From Prochlorococcus sp. AG-388-E21 (GTDB lineage Bacteria > Cyanobacteriota > Cyanobacteriia > PCC-6307 > Cyanobiaceae), in contig QCGO01000003.1 in NCBI GenBank assembly GCA_003279855.1, positions 1-64,000 of the forward strand: DNA of 64,000 bases, written 5' to 3'. A program made the position numbers and the translations under genes. Shown here piece by piece: positions 1-5,981 of the stretch (the first letter of the stretch is position 1; every line of letters starts with the position of its first letter). The notes under the pieces were generated by a model. That model did not search any database. It was not told the origin of the DNA and saw nothing but the letters and a program-made list of their open reading frames with translations.

Positions 1-84
1 AGATTATTGTCTGAATCTTTTCCTAATAAAAATGTATCTGTAACAGATAATAAAGACGGATCACAAACAATTCTTATCTACTAA
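1..84 (+). CDS. 3' end of an unidentified gene (partial)
   Basis: Frame 1 is open from the first base to the TAA at 82-84 and gives 27 residues ending in QTILIY. The start lies left of the window. The fragment is too short to assign to a family. It is the only sign of the plus-strand neighbour that converges on the minus-strand microprotein genes and psbA. It could also be a chance open frame, because 84 bases prove little in AT-rich DNA. Confidence 0.4.
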   Translation, partial: RLLSESFPNKNVSVTDNKDGSQTILIY

Positions 85-137
85 TAATTTATAAATAACT
101 CTTAGTATTTTATTTTTATTCAATTAATCTCTATTCT

Positions 138-278
138 TTAAATTTCGCAGCCTCGGAAAGAGGGGTTTTCTTCACACTTCAGTTTCCAATATAAAACTTT
201 AATATTAGATCCATTATCTAAATCATTAATAGTTTTTAAGTATTTAGGAATGATTGTATATGGGACTCTCTTGTTCAT
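138..278 (-). CDS. Microprotein of the W-x-x-x-C...C family, 46 aa
   Basis: An uninterrupted minus-strand frame of 46 residues starts at ATG 278-276 and ends at TAA 140-138. A strong ribosome-binding site (AGGAGG) lies 5 bases upstream, which is rare for the genes in this window and supports real translation. The N-terminus (IIPKYL, then IN) matches the gene just upstream at 324-506 (ILPRYL, then FN). The C-terminal signature YWKLKCEENP with a second Cys six residues after the Pro-Ser matches that gene and the interrupted copy at 48419-48604. No function is known. The conserved Trp and two Cys suggest a metal- or disulfide-dependent fold, which is inference. Confidence 0.7.
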   Translation of the reverse strand: MNKRVPYTIIPKYLKTINDLDNGSNIKVLYWKLKCEENPSFRGCEI

Positions 279-323
279 GATGTCCTCCTAGTTATTATTG
301 ATTTTTCAAATAACTAAGACTTG

Positions 324-506
324 CTAATCACAGTAAATTAAACAATTCTGATTCGTTGGATGCTCTTTACATTCTTTATTCCAAAAGTCTTGATCTTCCA
401 TAGGACATTTTTCTAGTTCTTTGGGCGTATTATTCAAATTCAAACCTGCATAGTTGAATGCAGTCAGATATCTTGGAAGAATATTAAATTGATTGAATAG
501 TTTCAT
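324..506 (-). CDS. Microprotein of the W-x-x-x-C...C family, 60 aa
   Basis: This 60-residue protein has an AGGAGG ribosome-binding site directly before its ATG (506-504). Its C-terminus reads FWNKECKEHPTNQNCLIYCD, with the same Trp, Cys, Pro and Cys spacing as the proteins encoded at 138-278 and 48419-48604. It also shares the N-terminal ILPRYL/IIPKYL element with the 46-residue gene 45 bases downstream on the same strand, so the two look like a tandem duplicate pair that may be co-transcribed. It has no signal peptide or membrane segment. The function is unknown and the family appears specific to marine picocyanobacteria. Confidence 0.7.
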   Translation of the reverse strand: MKLFNQFNILPRYLTAFNYAGLNLNNTPKELEKCPMEDQDFWNKECKEHPTNQNCLIYCD

Positions 507-559
507 TTAGACCTCCTGGATCTACAACTATATTATCCTCCTATTTTCATTTAATTGAT

Positions 560-691
560 ATGGTGGTTTTTGCTCAAGCATTTATGCTTTGGGGTTCTCA
601 GCACTATATTTCCAGAGTCGATAGGAGTATAAATAATTCAGGAGTCAAAAGCACTTCATCGACTTTGTGGACACTGAGGTGCATGACTTGA
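560..691 (+). other. Candidate small RNA or 43-residue ORF ending at a terminator
   Basis: A 44-codon frame runs from ATG 560 to TGA 689-691, and the stop touches the left arm of a strong plus-strand terminator. No Shine-Dalgarno sequence precedes the ATG, and the peptide (rich in Ser, Thr and Arg) resembles nothing recognised. The interval also contains short stems such as AAGCA/TGCTT at 578-588. A terminator with no other plus-strand gene in front of it means something is transcribed here. A small RNA transcribed toward the 3' end of psbA seems as likely as a peptide gene. Confidence 0.35.
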
Positions 692-720
692 AGAGGGCGA
701 AAAGCCCTCTTATTTATTTA
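691..720 (+). terminator. Rho-independent terminator
   Basis: A perfect 8-bp stem, AAGAGGGC (691-698) with GCCCTCTT (704-711), encloses the loop GAAAA and is followed by the T-rich ATTTATTTA. It lies downstream of the plus-strand candidate small RNA or ORF at 560-691. It is the most GC-rich stem in the accessory stretch. Confidence 0.7.
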
Positions 721-761
721 GTTAAAAGATAGATCATAAATACCAAATTATATAAATAGAC

Positions 762-792
762 AAAAAAAAGCCTCCTTATAAAAGGAGGCTTT
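762..792 (-). terminator. psbA terminator
   Basis: Arms 767-775 and 784-792 (AAAGCCTCC with GGAGGCTTT) form a 9-bp stem. Read on the minus strand it is followed by a run of T residues (complement of 762-769). It sits 18 bases past the psbA stop codon and fits an intrinsic terminator for this highly expressed gene. Confidence 0.85.
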
Positions 793-810
793 AAATTTAG
801 AACTTTAAGC

Positions 811-1893
811 TTAACCGATAGCTGGAGCTGTAAGAGCTACTGTTGTAGACTCAGCTGCTGCTAGATCAAGTGGGAAGTTGTGAGCGTTACGCTCGTGCAT
901 TACTTCCATACCTAGGTTAGCTCTGTTAAGAACGTCTCCCCATGTAGGAACAATCTTACCGTTTGCATCAACAACTGATTGGTTGAAGTTGAAACCGTTA
1001 AGGTTGAATGCCATTGTGCAGATTCCCATTGAAGTTAACCAAACACATACAACTGGGAATACAGCTAGGAAGAAGTGAAGACTTCTGCTGTTGTTGAATG
1101 AAGCATATTGGAAGATTAAACGACCGAAGTAGCCATGAGCTGCAACGATGTTATATGTTTCTTCTTCTTGTCCGAACTTGTAACCATAGTTCTGAGATTC
1201 TGTCTCAGTTGTTTCTCTGATTAGAGATGAAGTAACAAGTGAACCATGCATTGCTGAGAATAAAGATCCTCCGAACATACCTGCAACACCAGCCATATGG
1301 AATGGGTGCATAAGAATGTTGTGCTCTGCCTGGAAAACGAACATGAAGTTAAATGTTCCAGAGATACCTAAAGGCATTCCGTCAGAGAATGAACCTTGAC
1401 CGAATGGGTATACAAGGAATACTGCGAAAGCTGCTGAAACTGGTGCAGAGTATGCAACACAGATCCAAGGACGCATACCTAAACGGTATGAAAGCTCCCA
1501 CTGACGTCCCATGTATGCTGAGATACCAATAAGGAAGTGGAATATTACTAGCTGGTAAGGACCACCGTTGTATAACCACTCATCTACAGTAGCTGCTTCC
1601 CAAATTGGGTAGAAGTGTAGACCAATAGCATTTGAAGAAGGAACAACTGCACCTGAGATGATGTTGTTTCCGTATAGGAATGAACCAGCAACTGGTTCTC
1701 TAATTCCGTCAATGTCTACTGGAGGTGCTGCGATGAAAGCAACGATGAAACAAGCCGCGGCTGCAAGTAGGCATGGAATCATTAAGACGCCGAACCAACC
1801 AACATAAATTCTGTTGTTAGTTGATGTTACCCACTCACAAAACTGTGGCCAGCCTTTTAACAGCGAAGAACGCTGCTGCTGAATAGTTGTCAT
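811..1893 (-). CDS. psbA: Photosystem II D1 protein
   Basis: This is full-length D1 (360 residues), the reaction-centre subunit that binds P680, pheophytin, QB and the Mn cluster in the thylakoid membrane. The frame contains the family hallmarks, including [47 protein letters not shown] and the C-terminal [12 protein letters not shown], followed by a 15-residue extension that the CtpA protease normally removes. The residue equivalent to D1 position 130 is Gln (131 here, because of one extra N-terminal residue). The gene stands alone with its own promoter upstream and hairpin terminator downstream. Expression is light-regulated in cyanobacteria generally. Confidence 0.99.
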   Translation of the reverse strand: MTTIQQQRSSLLKGWPQFCEWVTSTNNRIYVGWFGVLMIPCLLAAAACFIVAFIAAPPVDIDGIREPVAGSFLYGNNIISGAVVPSSNAIGLHFYPIWEAATVDEWLYNGGPYQLVIFHFLIGISAYMGRQWELSYRLGMRPWICVAYSAPVSAAFAVFLVYPFGQGSFSDGMPLGISGTFNFMFVFQAEHNILMHPFHMAGVAGMFGGSLFSAMHGSLVTSSLIRETTETESQNYGYKFGQEEETYNIVAAHGYFGRLIFQYASFNNSRSLHFFLAVFPVVCVWLTSMGICTMAFNLNGFNFNQSVVDANGKIVPTWGDVLNRANLGMEVMHERNAHNFPLDLAAAESTTVALTAPAIG

Positions 1894-1928
1894 GAGTTCG
1901 TTATGTTATTGCCTATTTAAAGGCTTTA

Positions 1929-1958
1929 AGTAAAAACGGATAATTTGATTTCCGTCAA
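1929..1958 (-). promoter_or_regulatory. Probable psbA promoter
   Basis: On the minus strand a -35 box TTGACG (1958-1953) is separated by 18 bases from TTTACT (1934-1929), which lies 36 bases before the psbA ATG. The -35 is good and the -10 is a weak match. This is a sequence-only prediction. The alternative is a start site closer to the gene within the AT-rich leader. Confidence 0.45.
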
Positions 1959-2346
1959 ATTCACTATAAATCAAAGTCTTAGTAAATGTGCAGAGCAAAT
2001 CTTATGCCTCTGATAAATAATACTTATCAATGAATCTATTTTCTATTCAAATTACAAGTAAGTCTTGTCAGGGATTATATTTTTACTTTTAAAAAGATTA
2101 AATAAGATATCTTTAGTGGACTATAAATATTTTTAAATTTCTGCCCTGTTAATAAAAGGTTGATTTTATGAAATTAAAATTAAACCTAATATGAACTTTG
2201 TATCAATATGAACCTAATGAATAAAATCTGGCATTGTTTTAAATGAATTGCTTGGTTAATGCTGGCATCGTTCCGCTGATATTCCCGCCCGGATTTAAAC
2301 CTATTGCATGTAGATCTAATTGAGAAGAATTTAACTTATGTTTATA
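1959..2346. other. Gene-poor gap between psbA and the first cassette
   Basis: No convincing gene is visible in these 388 bases. The frames are short and the sequence is AT-rich with many stops. A 26-residue plus-strand frame near 2244 has no ribosome-binding site or recognisable content. The interval probably carries upstream regulatory DNA for psbA and the 3' end of the minus-strand cassette transcript. Confidence 0.4.
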
Positions 2347-2499
2347 TCAATTAGCTTCCTTAAGCATTAACTTTAGTTGCTCGTCATCTAATTGCTCTAA
2401 ATAATTTCTAATAGTAAGCCAAGATCTTTGGCTTTCTATCTTTCCACTTTGATTAAATAAATTTGCGGAAACTTGATCTACTAGTTCTTTATGAGTCAT
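2347..2499 (-). CDS. Third gene of cassette A, 50-aa hypothetical
   Basis: ATG 2499-2497 lies inside the last codons of the preceding gene (2489-2629), an 11-base overlap typical of translational coupling. The product is hydrophilic, probably helical and acidic near the C-terminus (YLEQLDDEQLKLML), with no membrane segment. The third position of cassette B (near 4144) also begins at an overlapping ATGACT, but the downstream protein is different or degraded there. The function is unknown. Confidence 0.55.
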   Translation of the reverse strand: MTHKELVDQVSANLFNQSGKIESQRSWLTIRNYLEQLDDEQLKLMLKEAN

Positions 2500-2629
2500 G
2501 TGTATATACTTCATCAAGCTCATTTACAAGTCCATTAAAAAATTCTGCTAATAATTTAGAAAGTCTTGAATAGATATTTTCATATCCTCTTTGGATCGTT
2601 TCTTTTAAAGTAAGATTTTGTTTTTTCAT
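2489..2629 (-). CDS. Second gene of cassette A, 46-aa hypothetical
   Basis: The product shares SKLLAEFFNG, then LDE, with the 45-residue protein at 4137-4274, and both genes start 2 bases after the stop of a DUF1651-like gene. Conservation of both sequence and arrangement in two copies is good evidence that this is a real gene. It is probably a short amphipathic helix followed by an acidic tail. No function can be assigned. Confidence 0.65.
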   Translation of the reverse strand: MKKQNLTLKETIQRGYENIYSRLSKLLAEFFNGLVNELDEVYTHDS

Positions 2630-2631
2630 AC

Positions 2632-2940
2632 TTATTCAGGTAATTCAAGTTCTTCAAAAGTCCAGCCCTCTAATTGAAGATCGTGCCATTTATCCCAGGC
2701 ATCGTCTAAGTCAATTTGACTTGATGATTTAATTGTCATGGGTTCACCAAGAGCATTTGTATAGTATGTATGAGCAAAAATCCTTATATTGTTACTGGCT
2801 GATTTCTTATTTTTTGTAAATAATATTAGTCTACTGCGATCGGGGTTAAGTAGCCAACCACTTGGAAACTCATTACGATAACCATAAGAAAAATTAGTCC
2901 AAACATATGCTTCTCCTAATACCATTGCTAAGTAATACAA
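2632..2940 (-). CDS. DUF1651-like protein, cassette A copy, 102 aa
   Basis: The product is clearly paralogous to the protein at 4277-4585: both share the YYL start, VW-x-NFSYG, GWLLNP and a C-terminal W-x-x-L-x-x-x-GW. The tryptophan-rich GWLLNP start and the (A/R)-x-x-W/Y-x-x-L-x-x-x-GW end resemble DUF1651, a short family found mainly in Prochlorococcus and Synechococcus. That assignment rests on pattern memory, not a search. The start is the TTG at 2940-2938, chosen because it aligns with the ATG of the paralog; an ATG five codons in is the alternative. It heads a three-gene overlapping set. Confidence 0.75.
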   Translation of the reverse strand: MYYLAMVLGEAYVWTNFSYGYRNEFPSGWLLNPDRSRLILFTKNKKSASNNIRIFAHTYYTNALGEPMTIKSSSQIDLDDAWDKWHDLQLEGWTFEELELPE

Positions 2941-2950
2941 CTGTACTAGT

Positions 2951-2980
2951 AATATAAATATATTTAAGCTTAATCGTCAA
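2951..2980 (-). promoter_or_regulatory. Cassette A promoter
   Basis: TTGACG (2980-2975) and TATATT (2956-2951), separated by 18 bases, precede the TTG start by only 10 bases. The same boxes at the same spacing occur before the paralog at 4585. The expected transcript would have a leader of only a few bases. Confidence 0.6.
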
Positions 2981-2987
2981 GTATTAA

Positions 2988-3177
2988 ATTATTTTGTTTT
3001 TTATTTCTTAATTCTTGTAAGTGATTAGCAATATGAATTAACTCATAAACCTATTCACTAGGATATTTTATATGTAACTACATTTCCTACCTCAGTGCCT
3101 TTAGCTTTCATCTTCTTTAGGATCAAATTCAACCTTTGATAATTAGACATTGACTTAGGATTTTCCCTTTTAAAAAG
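2988..3177 (-). pseudogene. Decayed copy of the 65-aa gene at 4638-4835
   Basis: Minus-strand translation from 3150 gives MSNYQR, then LILKKMKAK and EVG, matching MSSQER, LILKKMQAK and EVG of the intact gene. After a shift into another frame it continues KYPSE, a TAG stop, then VYELIHIA and LQELR, matching KYDSEEIYELIHIA and PELRE. It therefore carries at least one frameshift and one nonsense codon and lacks a good start. It occupies the same place upstream of a DUF1651-like gene as the intact gene does, so it marks an old duplication of the whole cassette. Confidence 0.75.
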
Positions 3178-3285
3178 GTAGATGGTACTTGGAAATAATC
3201 TTGGATGCAAAGATCTCAAGGCAGTACTGAAATGAAAACTTGGTAATAAATGAAGCCCTTAATACAAGATGATGTAATCTCTATT

Positions 3286-3305
3286 TGATTGACAATCGAT
3301 CTAAA
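3286..3305 (+). promoter_or_regulatory. Shared 20-base upstream element, copy 1
   Basis: TGATTGACAATCGATCTAAA contains a consensus -35 hexamer (TTGACA). It matches 18 of 20 positions at 45670-45689, which lies in front of another small-gene cluster. Here it sits 30 bases before the 41-residue gene at 3336. No matching -10 is obvious in this copy. It could be a promoter or a regulator site overlapping one. Confidence 0.5.
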
Positions 3306-3335
3306 GTAGAATTGCATAAGAACTCTTATTTTTTT

Positions 3336-3461
3336 ATGCCCTCTTCAATGAAGGATTTCTTAGATAAATTTTTTGATTTGTGTAGAGAATATCAAGAAGA
3401 AATTCCACCTCAAAAGATGGCTGAAGTTTTAAGAGATTACGCAGATAGGTTAGATGGATAA
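3336..3461 (+). CDS. 41-aa acidic hypothetical protein
   Basis: ATG 3336 opens 41 codons ending at TAA 3459-3461. The product is a compact acidic helix-forming sequence (KDFLDKFFDLCREYQEEIP, then AEVLRDYADRL). Balanced composition and clear amphipathicity argue for a real microprotein, and the shared upstream element supports transcription. An internal ATG four codons later is an alternative start. The function is unknown. Confidence 0.55.
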   Translation: MPSSMKDFLDKFFDLCREYQEEIPPQKMAEVLRDYADRLDG

Positions 3462-3493
3462 GATTTGTTTGACAAAGAGATTAAGAATAAGTT

Positions 3494-3622
3494 CTAGGTT
3501 AGGTGAGAAAAAAAGAAATACCAAAAAAATGCTATTACATTAAGTCCAAGTATTATTCCAAAGAAAATATATGCAAATTTTTTGCCAATAAAGGCTGTTT
3601 CTGGTTCGAGTTTTACTCTCAT
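3494..3622 (-). CDS. 42-aa single-span membrane protein
   Basis: The frame from ATG 3622-3620 to TAG 3496-3494 encodes a short charged N-terminus (MRVKLEPETAF) and then one long hydrophobic segment ending near the C-terminus (about residues 17-40). It has the size and topology of the small thylakoid or plasma-membrane peptides common in these genomes. No family is recognised and no ribosome-binding site is clear. Confidence 0.5.
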   Translation of the reverse strand: MRVKLEPETAFIGKKFAYIFFGIILGLNVIAFFWYFFFSHLT

Positions 3623-3961
3623 TTTGCACTCTAAATTTTGTGGTAAATCTAGCACCTTTTACAATAAAACTTTCTTCTTTGGGCTAATATTTACAGGTAT
3701 TAAAGTAGAGGTTGAACCCAGCCTTTAAATGAAAACAACCTCTTTTAGGAATACTTAGTTTTTTATGTAGGATTTGGCTGTTTAAACCAATCTAATTAAA
3801 TTCTTTGGTGGACTATCAATCATTTCTGATTCCCTCCATTTTGTTAATTAGAAATTACTACGGATAATATTTTCTGTATATCGGTATTTATGCGGATTTT
3901 TAAACTCTAAGGAGCCTCAGGCGAAAATATCTTATTATCCTTTCTGCAAAATTTACAGTCC
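3623..3961. other. Gene-free interval with one imperfect hairpin
   Basis: No supported gene is seen in 339 bases. AGAGGTTG near 3707 can pair with CAACCTCT near 3736, and a T run follows on the plus strand. The loop of about 21 bases is long for an intrinsic terminator, so this is noted but not called. Confidence 0.3.
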
Positions 3962-4144
3962 TTAACTAAGTGATCTCCTTGAGTAATAAACTTCTGGTAA
4001 AAGGGACAAATGAAGATAGTTACACATTGATCTGTCGTGCTGTATCGAGAGTGAGTTCAAGTAATGCAAATCTTTGTGCGTTTGCTTTCCAGTTCTGATT
4101 TGTACTCGAAGTAAGCCCACGATCGCAGATCTTCCATTAGTCAT
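3962..4144 (-). CDS. Third-position ORF of cassette B, 60 aa, doubtful
   Basis: The frame starts at an ATGACT that overlaps the end of the 45-residue gene, exactly where the third gene of cassette A begins. Its translation is not similar to that gene, and its composition (many His, Ser, Tyr and Leu) does not look like a folded protein. A shorter overlapping frame starting MEDLRSW shares only an RSW with cassette A's product. The likeliest reading is a degraded or replaced third gene. Confidence 0.25.
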   Translation of the reverse strand: MTNGRSAIVGLLRVQIRTGKQTHKDLHYLNSLSIQHDRSMCNYLHLSLLPEVYYSRRSLS

Positions 4145-4274
4145 AGATGTATTCTTCATCGAGCTTAATTACTACTCCATTAAAAAATTCGGCTAACAGT
4201 TTTGATGGGTCTTGAACAGATACTTTTCTATTCTCTTTTGCAAGTTTCTTTTTAATTGGATTTAAATTAGTCAT
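4137..4274 (-). CDS. Second gene of cassette B, 45-aa hypothetical
   Basis: The product shares SKLLAEFFNG and a following LDE with the 46-residue protein at 2489-2629, and the gene begins 2 bases after the DUF1651-like stop, as in cassette A. The N-terminal half (lysine-rich, IKKKLAKENRK) has diverged freely while the C-terminal half is conserved, which suggests selection on the latter. The function is unknown. Confidence 0.6.
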   Translation of the reverse strand: MTNLNPIKKKLAKENRKVSVQDPSKLLAEFFNGVVIKLDEEYIYD

Positions 4275-4276
4275 GC

Positions 4277-4585
4277 TTATTCTTGAGATTGGTTTGTTAC
4301 TTCAGTCCATCCTCCAAGGATGAGTTCATTCCATGTTTCAAAGGCAGAATCGAGATCATGAAGTCTTGTATTTTTAAGTCCTGCTGGTTCTCCTAGATGA
4401 TTTGCGTAGAAGAGATGGGTATAAACTTTTATGTTGTTTCGTACTGACTTCTTGCACTTTTCAAACAAGATTAAAAAGCTGCTTTGTGGGTTGAGTAACC
4501 AGCCATTTGGGGTGTCAACACGACTGCCATAAGAAAAATTAGACCAAACATTCGCTCCTCCAAGAGTCATTAGCAAGTAATACAT
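4277..4585 (-). CDS. DUF1651-like protein, cassette B copy, 102 aa
   Basis: This is the paralog of 2632-2940 with an ATG start. It keeps VW-x-NFSYG, GWLLNP, a basic middle (KCKKSVRNNIKVYTH), a LGEP turn and the terminal W-x-x-L-x-x-GGW. Length and gene order are unchanged between the copies. DUF1651 membership is inferred from this Trp pattern. There is no signal peptide or membrane segment, so the protein is presumably cytoplasmic. Confidence 0.75.
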   Translation of the reverse strand: MYYLLMTLGGANVWSNFSYGSRVDTPNGWLLNPQSSFLILFEKCKKSVRNNIKVYTHLFYANHLGEPAGLKNTRLHDLDSAFETWNELILGGWTEVTNQSQE

Positions 4586-4595
4586 GTGTACTATA

Positions 4596-4625
4596 AATAT
4601 AAGTACATTGAGTATACTTCGTCAA
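4596..4625 (-). promoter_or_regulatory. Cassette B promoter
   Basis: TTGACG (4625-4620), an 18-base spacer and TATATT (4601-4596) stand 10 bases before the ATG at 4585. The adjoining AATTTAATAC and the two boxes are identical to those of cassette A while the spacer differs. This is what selection on a promoter would leave. Confidence 0.6.
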
Positions 4626-4637
4626 GTATTAAATTGA

Positions 4638-4835
4638 TTATTTACGTTTTTCTCTTAATTCAGGAAAACAACCTGCAATATGGATTAACTCATAAATCTC
4701 TTCACTATCATATTTTTTATTTGGCACACCACTTCCTACTTCTATTCTTTTAGCTTGCATCTTCTTTAGGATAAGCTCTTTTCTTTCTTGGCTAGACATT
4801 GATTTATATTTTTTCCTTCTTTCTTCTTTATCCAA
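4638..4835 (-). CDS. 65-aa basic hypothetical protein, head of cassette B
   Basis: The product is a very basic, helical 65-residue protein (EERRKKYKSMSSQERKELIL) with a conserved C-terminal EEIYELIHIAGCFPELRE. The ATG at 4835 gives the full frame; an internal ATG 12 codons in (MSSQ) is also possible. A decayed relative at 2988-3177 confirms it as a gene family. The -35 of the next promoter lies 12 bases past its stop codon, so the downstream genes can be expressed separately. The function is unknown; the lysine-rich N-terminus could bind nucleic acid. Confidence 0.6.
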   Translation of the reverse strand: MDKEERRKKYKSMSSQERKELILKKMQAKRIEVGSGVPNKKYDSEEIYELIHIAGCFPELREKRK

Positions 4836-5831
4836 AATAAAAATTTGTCATATTTGCTCCAATACTAAAAATTAAGAATCATCCCTGTGAGTTTATCTTC
4901 AATTTATATTTAATTTCTATTAGTTTATTTATTAAATATTGATTTCAATAAAACATAAAATGTTTAATTTATAGTATTAAATTATTAGTTAACATGAGCG
5001 ATGCTTATCTTTACTTATTCCTCTTAATCTGTTTATGTTCCCTCTAGTGCAATCCTAAACTATCGCGATATCTATTGTATTGATTCATAAATATAGTTCC
5101 ATAAGTGGATCTACCAAAGCGATACTAGTATTGCTAGGTCTCCATTTAAAAAGTCATTAATTAGACATGACACTCTAGTAAAAGGATTAGAGGTGAAGAA
5201 GCTTTATAATTCTTACCTTAAAAAACCTAGGAAATTTAATAAAAACGTTTAATAGTATTAGAAGGAGCTTTTACTGGAACCAAATATTCACCGTAATGGG
5301 ATTTGGCTGATTTCATTAGTAACCAGTAAAAGAAATTTACTAAAGTCTTTTCCACGAGGATTTAGTAACTGACCTAAATAACCTTATTCGAAGTGTATTA
5401 GCAATATACAAAACTTTTATATCCAGTAATCAAAACATTTGTATCGATCGGAACTATTTAATAACTGAAAATTATCATATTCCTCGCACTCATAAAACTA
5501 ATAAATGTAAAACAACAATAAATTAATTAAGACAATAAATTCAAGTGGAGCTGAACCTCCTTTAGGCTGGTGGAAATTCTGAAAAAACAGATACATTAGA
5601 ATCAATCAACCCGTGATCACTTCACAAGAAAAATGCGAAATCAAAGTAGAGACAATACCTAGTCAATCTATAGAAGCCCGCATCCAGTCCTATATATTAA
5701 ATAATCAGCTCTAAACTTTTGGCAAACTTTGTGAGGAGTCTTAATTACTTATTCTCAAAAACGATTTACTCACATGCCACCCATAAAGATAAAGTATAAA
5801 AAATTAATCGTTGAGTTCGATTGTAGTCACT
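4836..5831. other. Long gene-free interval of about 1 kb
   Basis: Almost 1 kb holds no supported gene, unusual for such a compact genome. All frames are short. A protein-like plus-strand frame near 5611-5713 (IKVETIPSQSIEARIQSYIL) lacks an ATG and could be a gene remnant. A nested inverted repeat lies at 5268-5332. This looks like a decay zone inside the accessory stretch. Confidence 0.4.
5268..5332. repeat. Nested inverted repeat
   Basis: CTTTTACTGG (5268-5277) and CCAGTAAAAG (5323-5332) are perfect 10-base inverted arms. Just inside them CCAAAT and ATTTGG form a second pair. No T run follows on either strand, so it is not a plain terminator. It could be a remnant of a mobile-element end or a structured RNA. 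Confidence 0.4.
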
Positions 5832-5855
5832 AAAAAAGCAGCCCTGAAGCTGCTT
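5832..5855 (-). terminator. Terminator of the initiator tRNA gene
   Basis: Read on the minus strand, AAGCAGC pairs with GCTGCTT (arms 5849-5855 and 5836-5842) around TTCAGG and is followed by a T run. It begins 6 bases after the 3' end of the tRNA. Confidence 0.8.
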
Positions 5856-5860
5856 CTAAT

Positions 5861-5937
<77 letters not shown>

Positions 5938-5981
5938 ATACATACATAGCATACATCTGAACGGGTTCTTTTTTTTATTTT

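Noticed and set aside
3707-3743. AGAGGTTG/CAACCTCT as a terminator
   Set aside because: The loop of about 21 bases is too long for a typical intrinsic terminator, and no gene clearly ends just before it on the plus strand except at 3461.
3962-4159. NGRSAIVGL in the 60-residue frame resembles the chlorophyll-binding NGR-x-AM-x-G motif of high-light-inducible proteins
   Set aside because: The Glu before the motif is missing, no membrane helix follows and the rest of the frame is not HLIP-like. The match is probably chance.
5611-5713. Protein-like plus-strand frame (IKVETIPSQSIEARIQSYIL) in the gap before tRNA-fMet
   Set aside because: It has no ATG, a doubtful GTG start, no ribosome-binding site and no match to other sequence in the window. 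It is mentioned only as a possible remnant.
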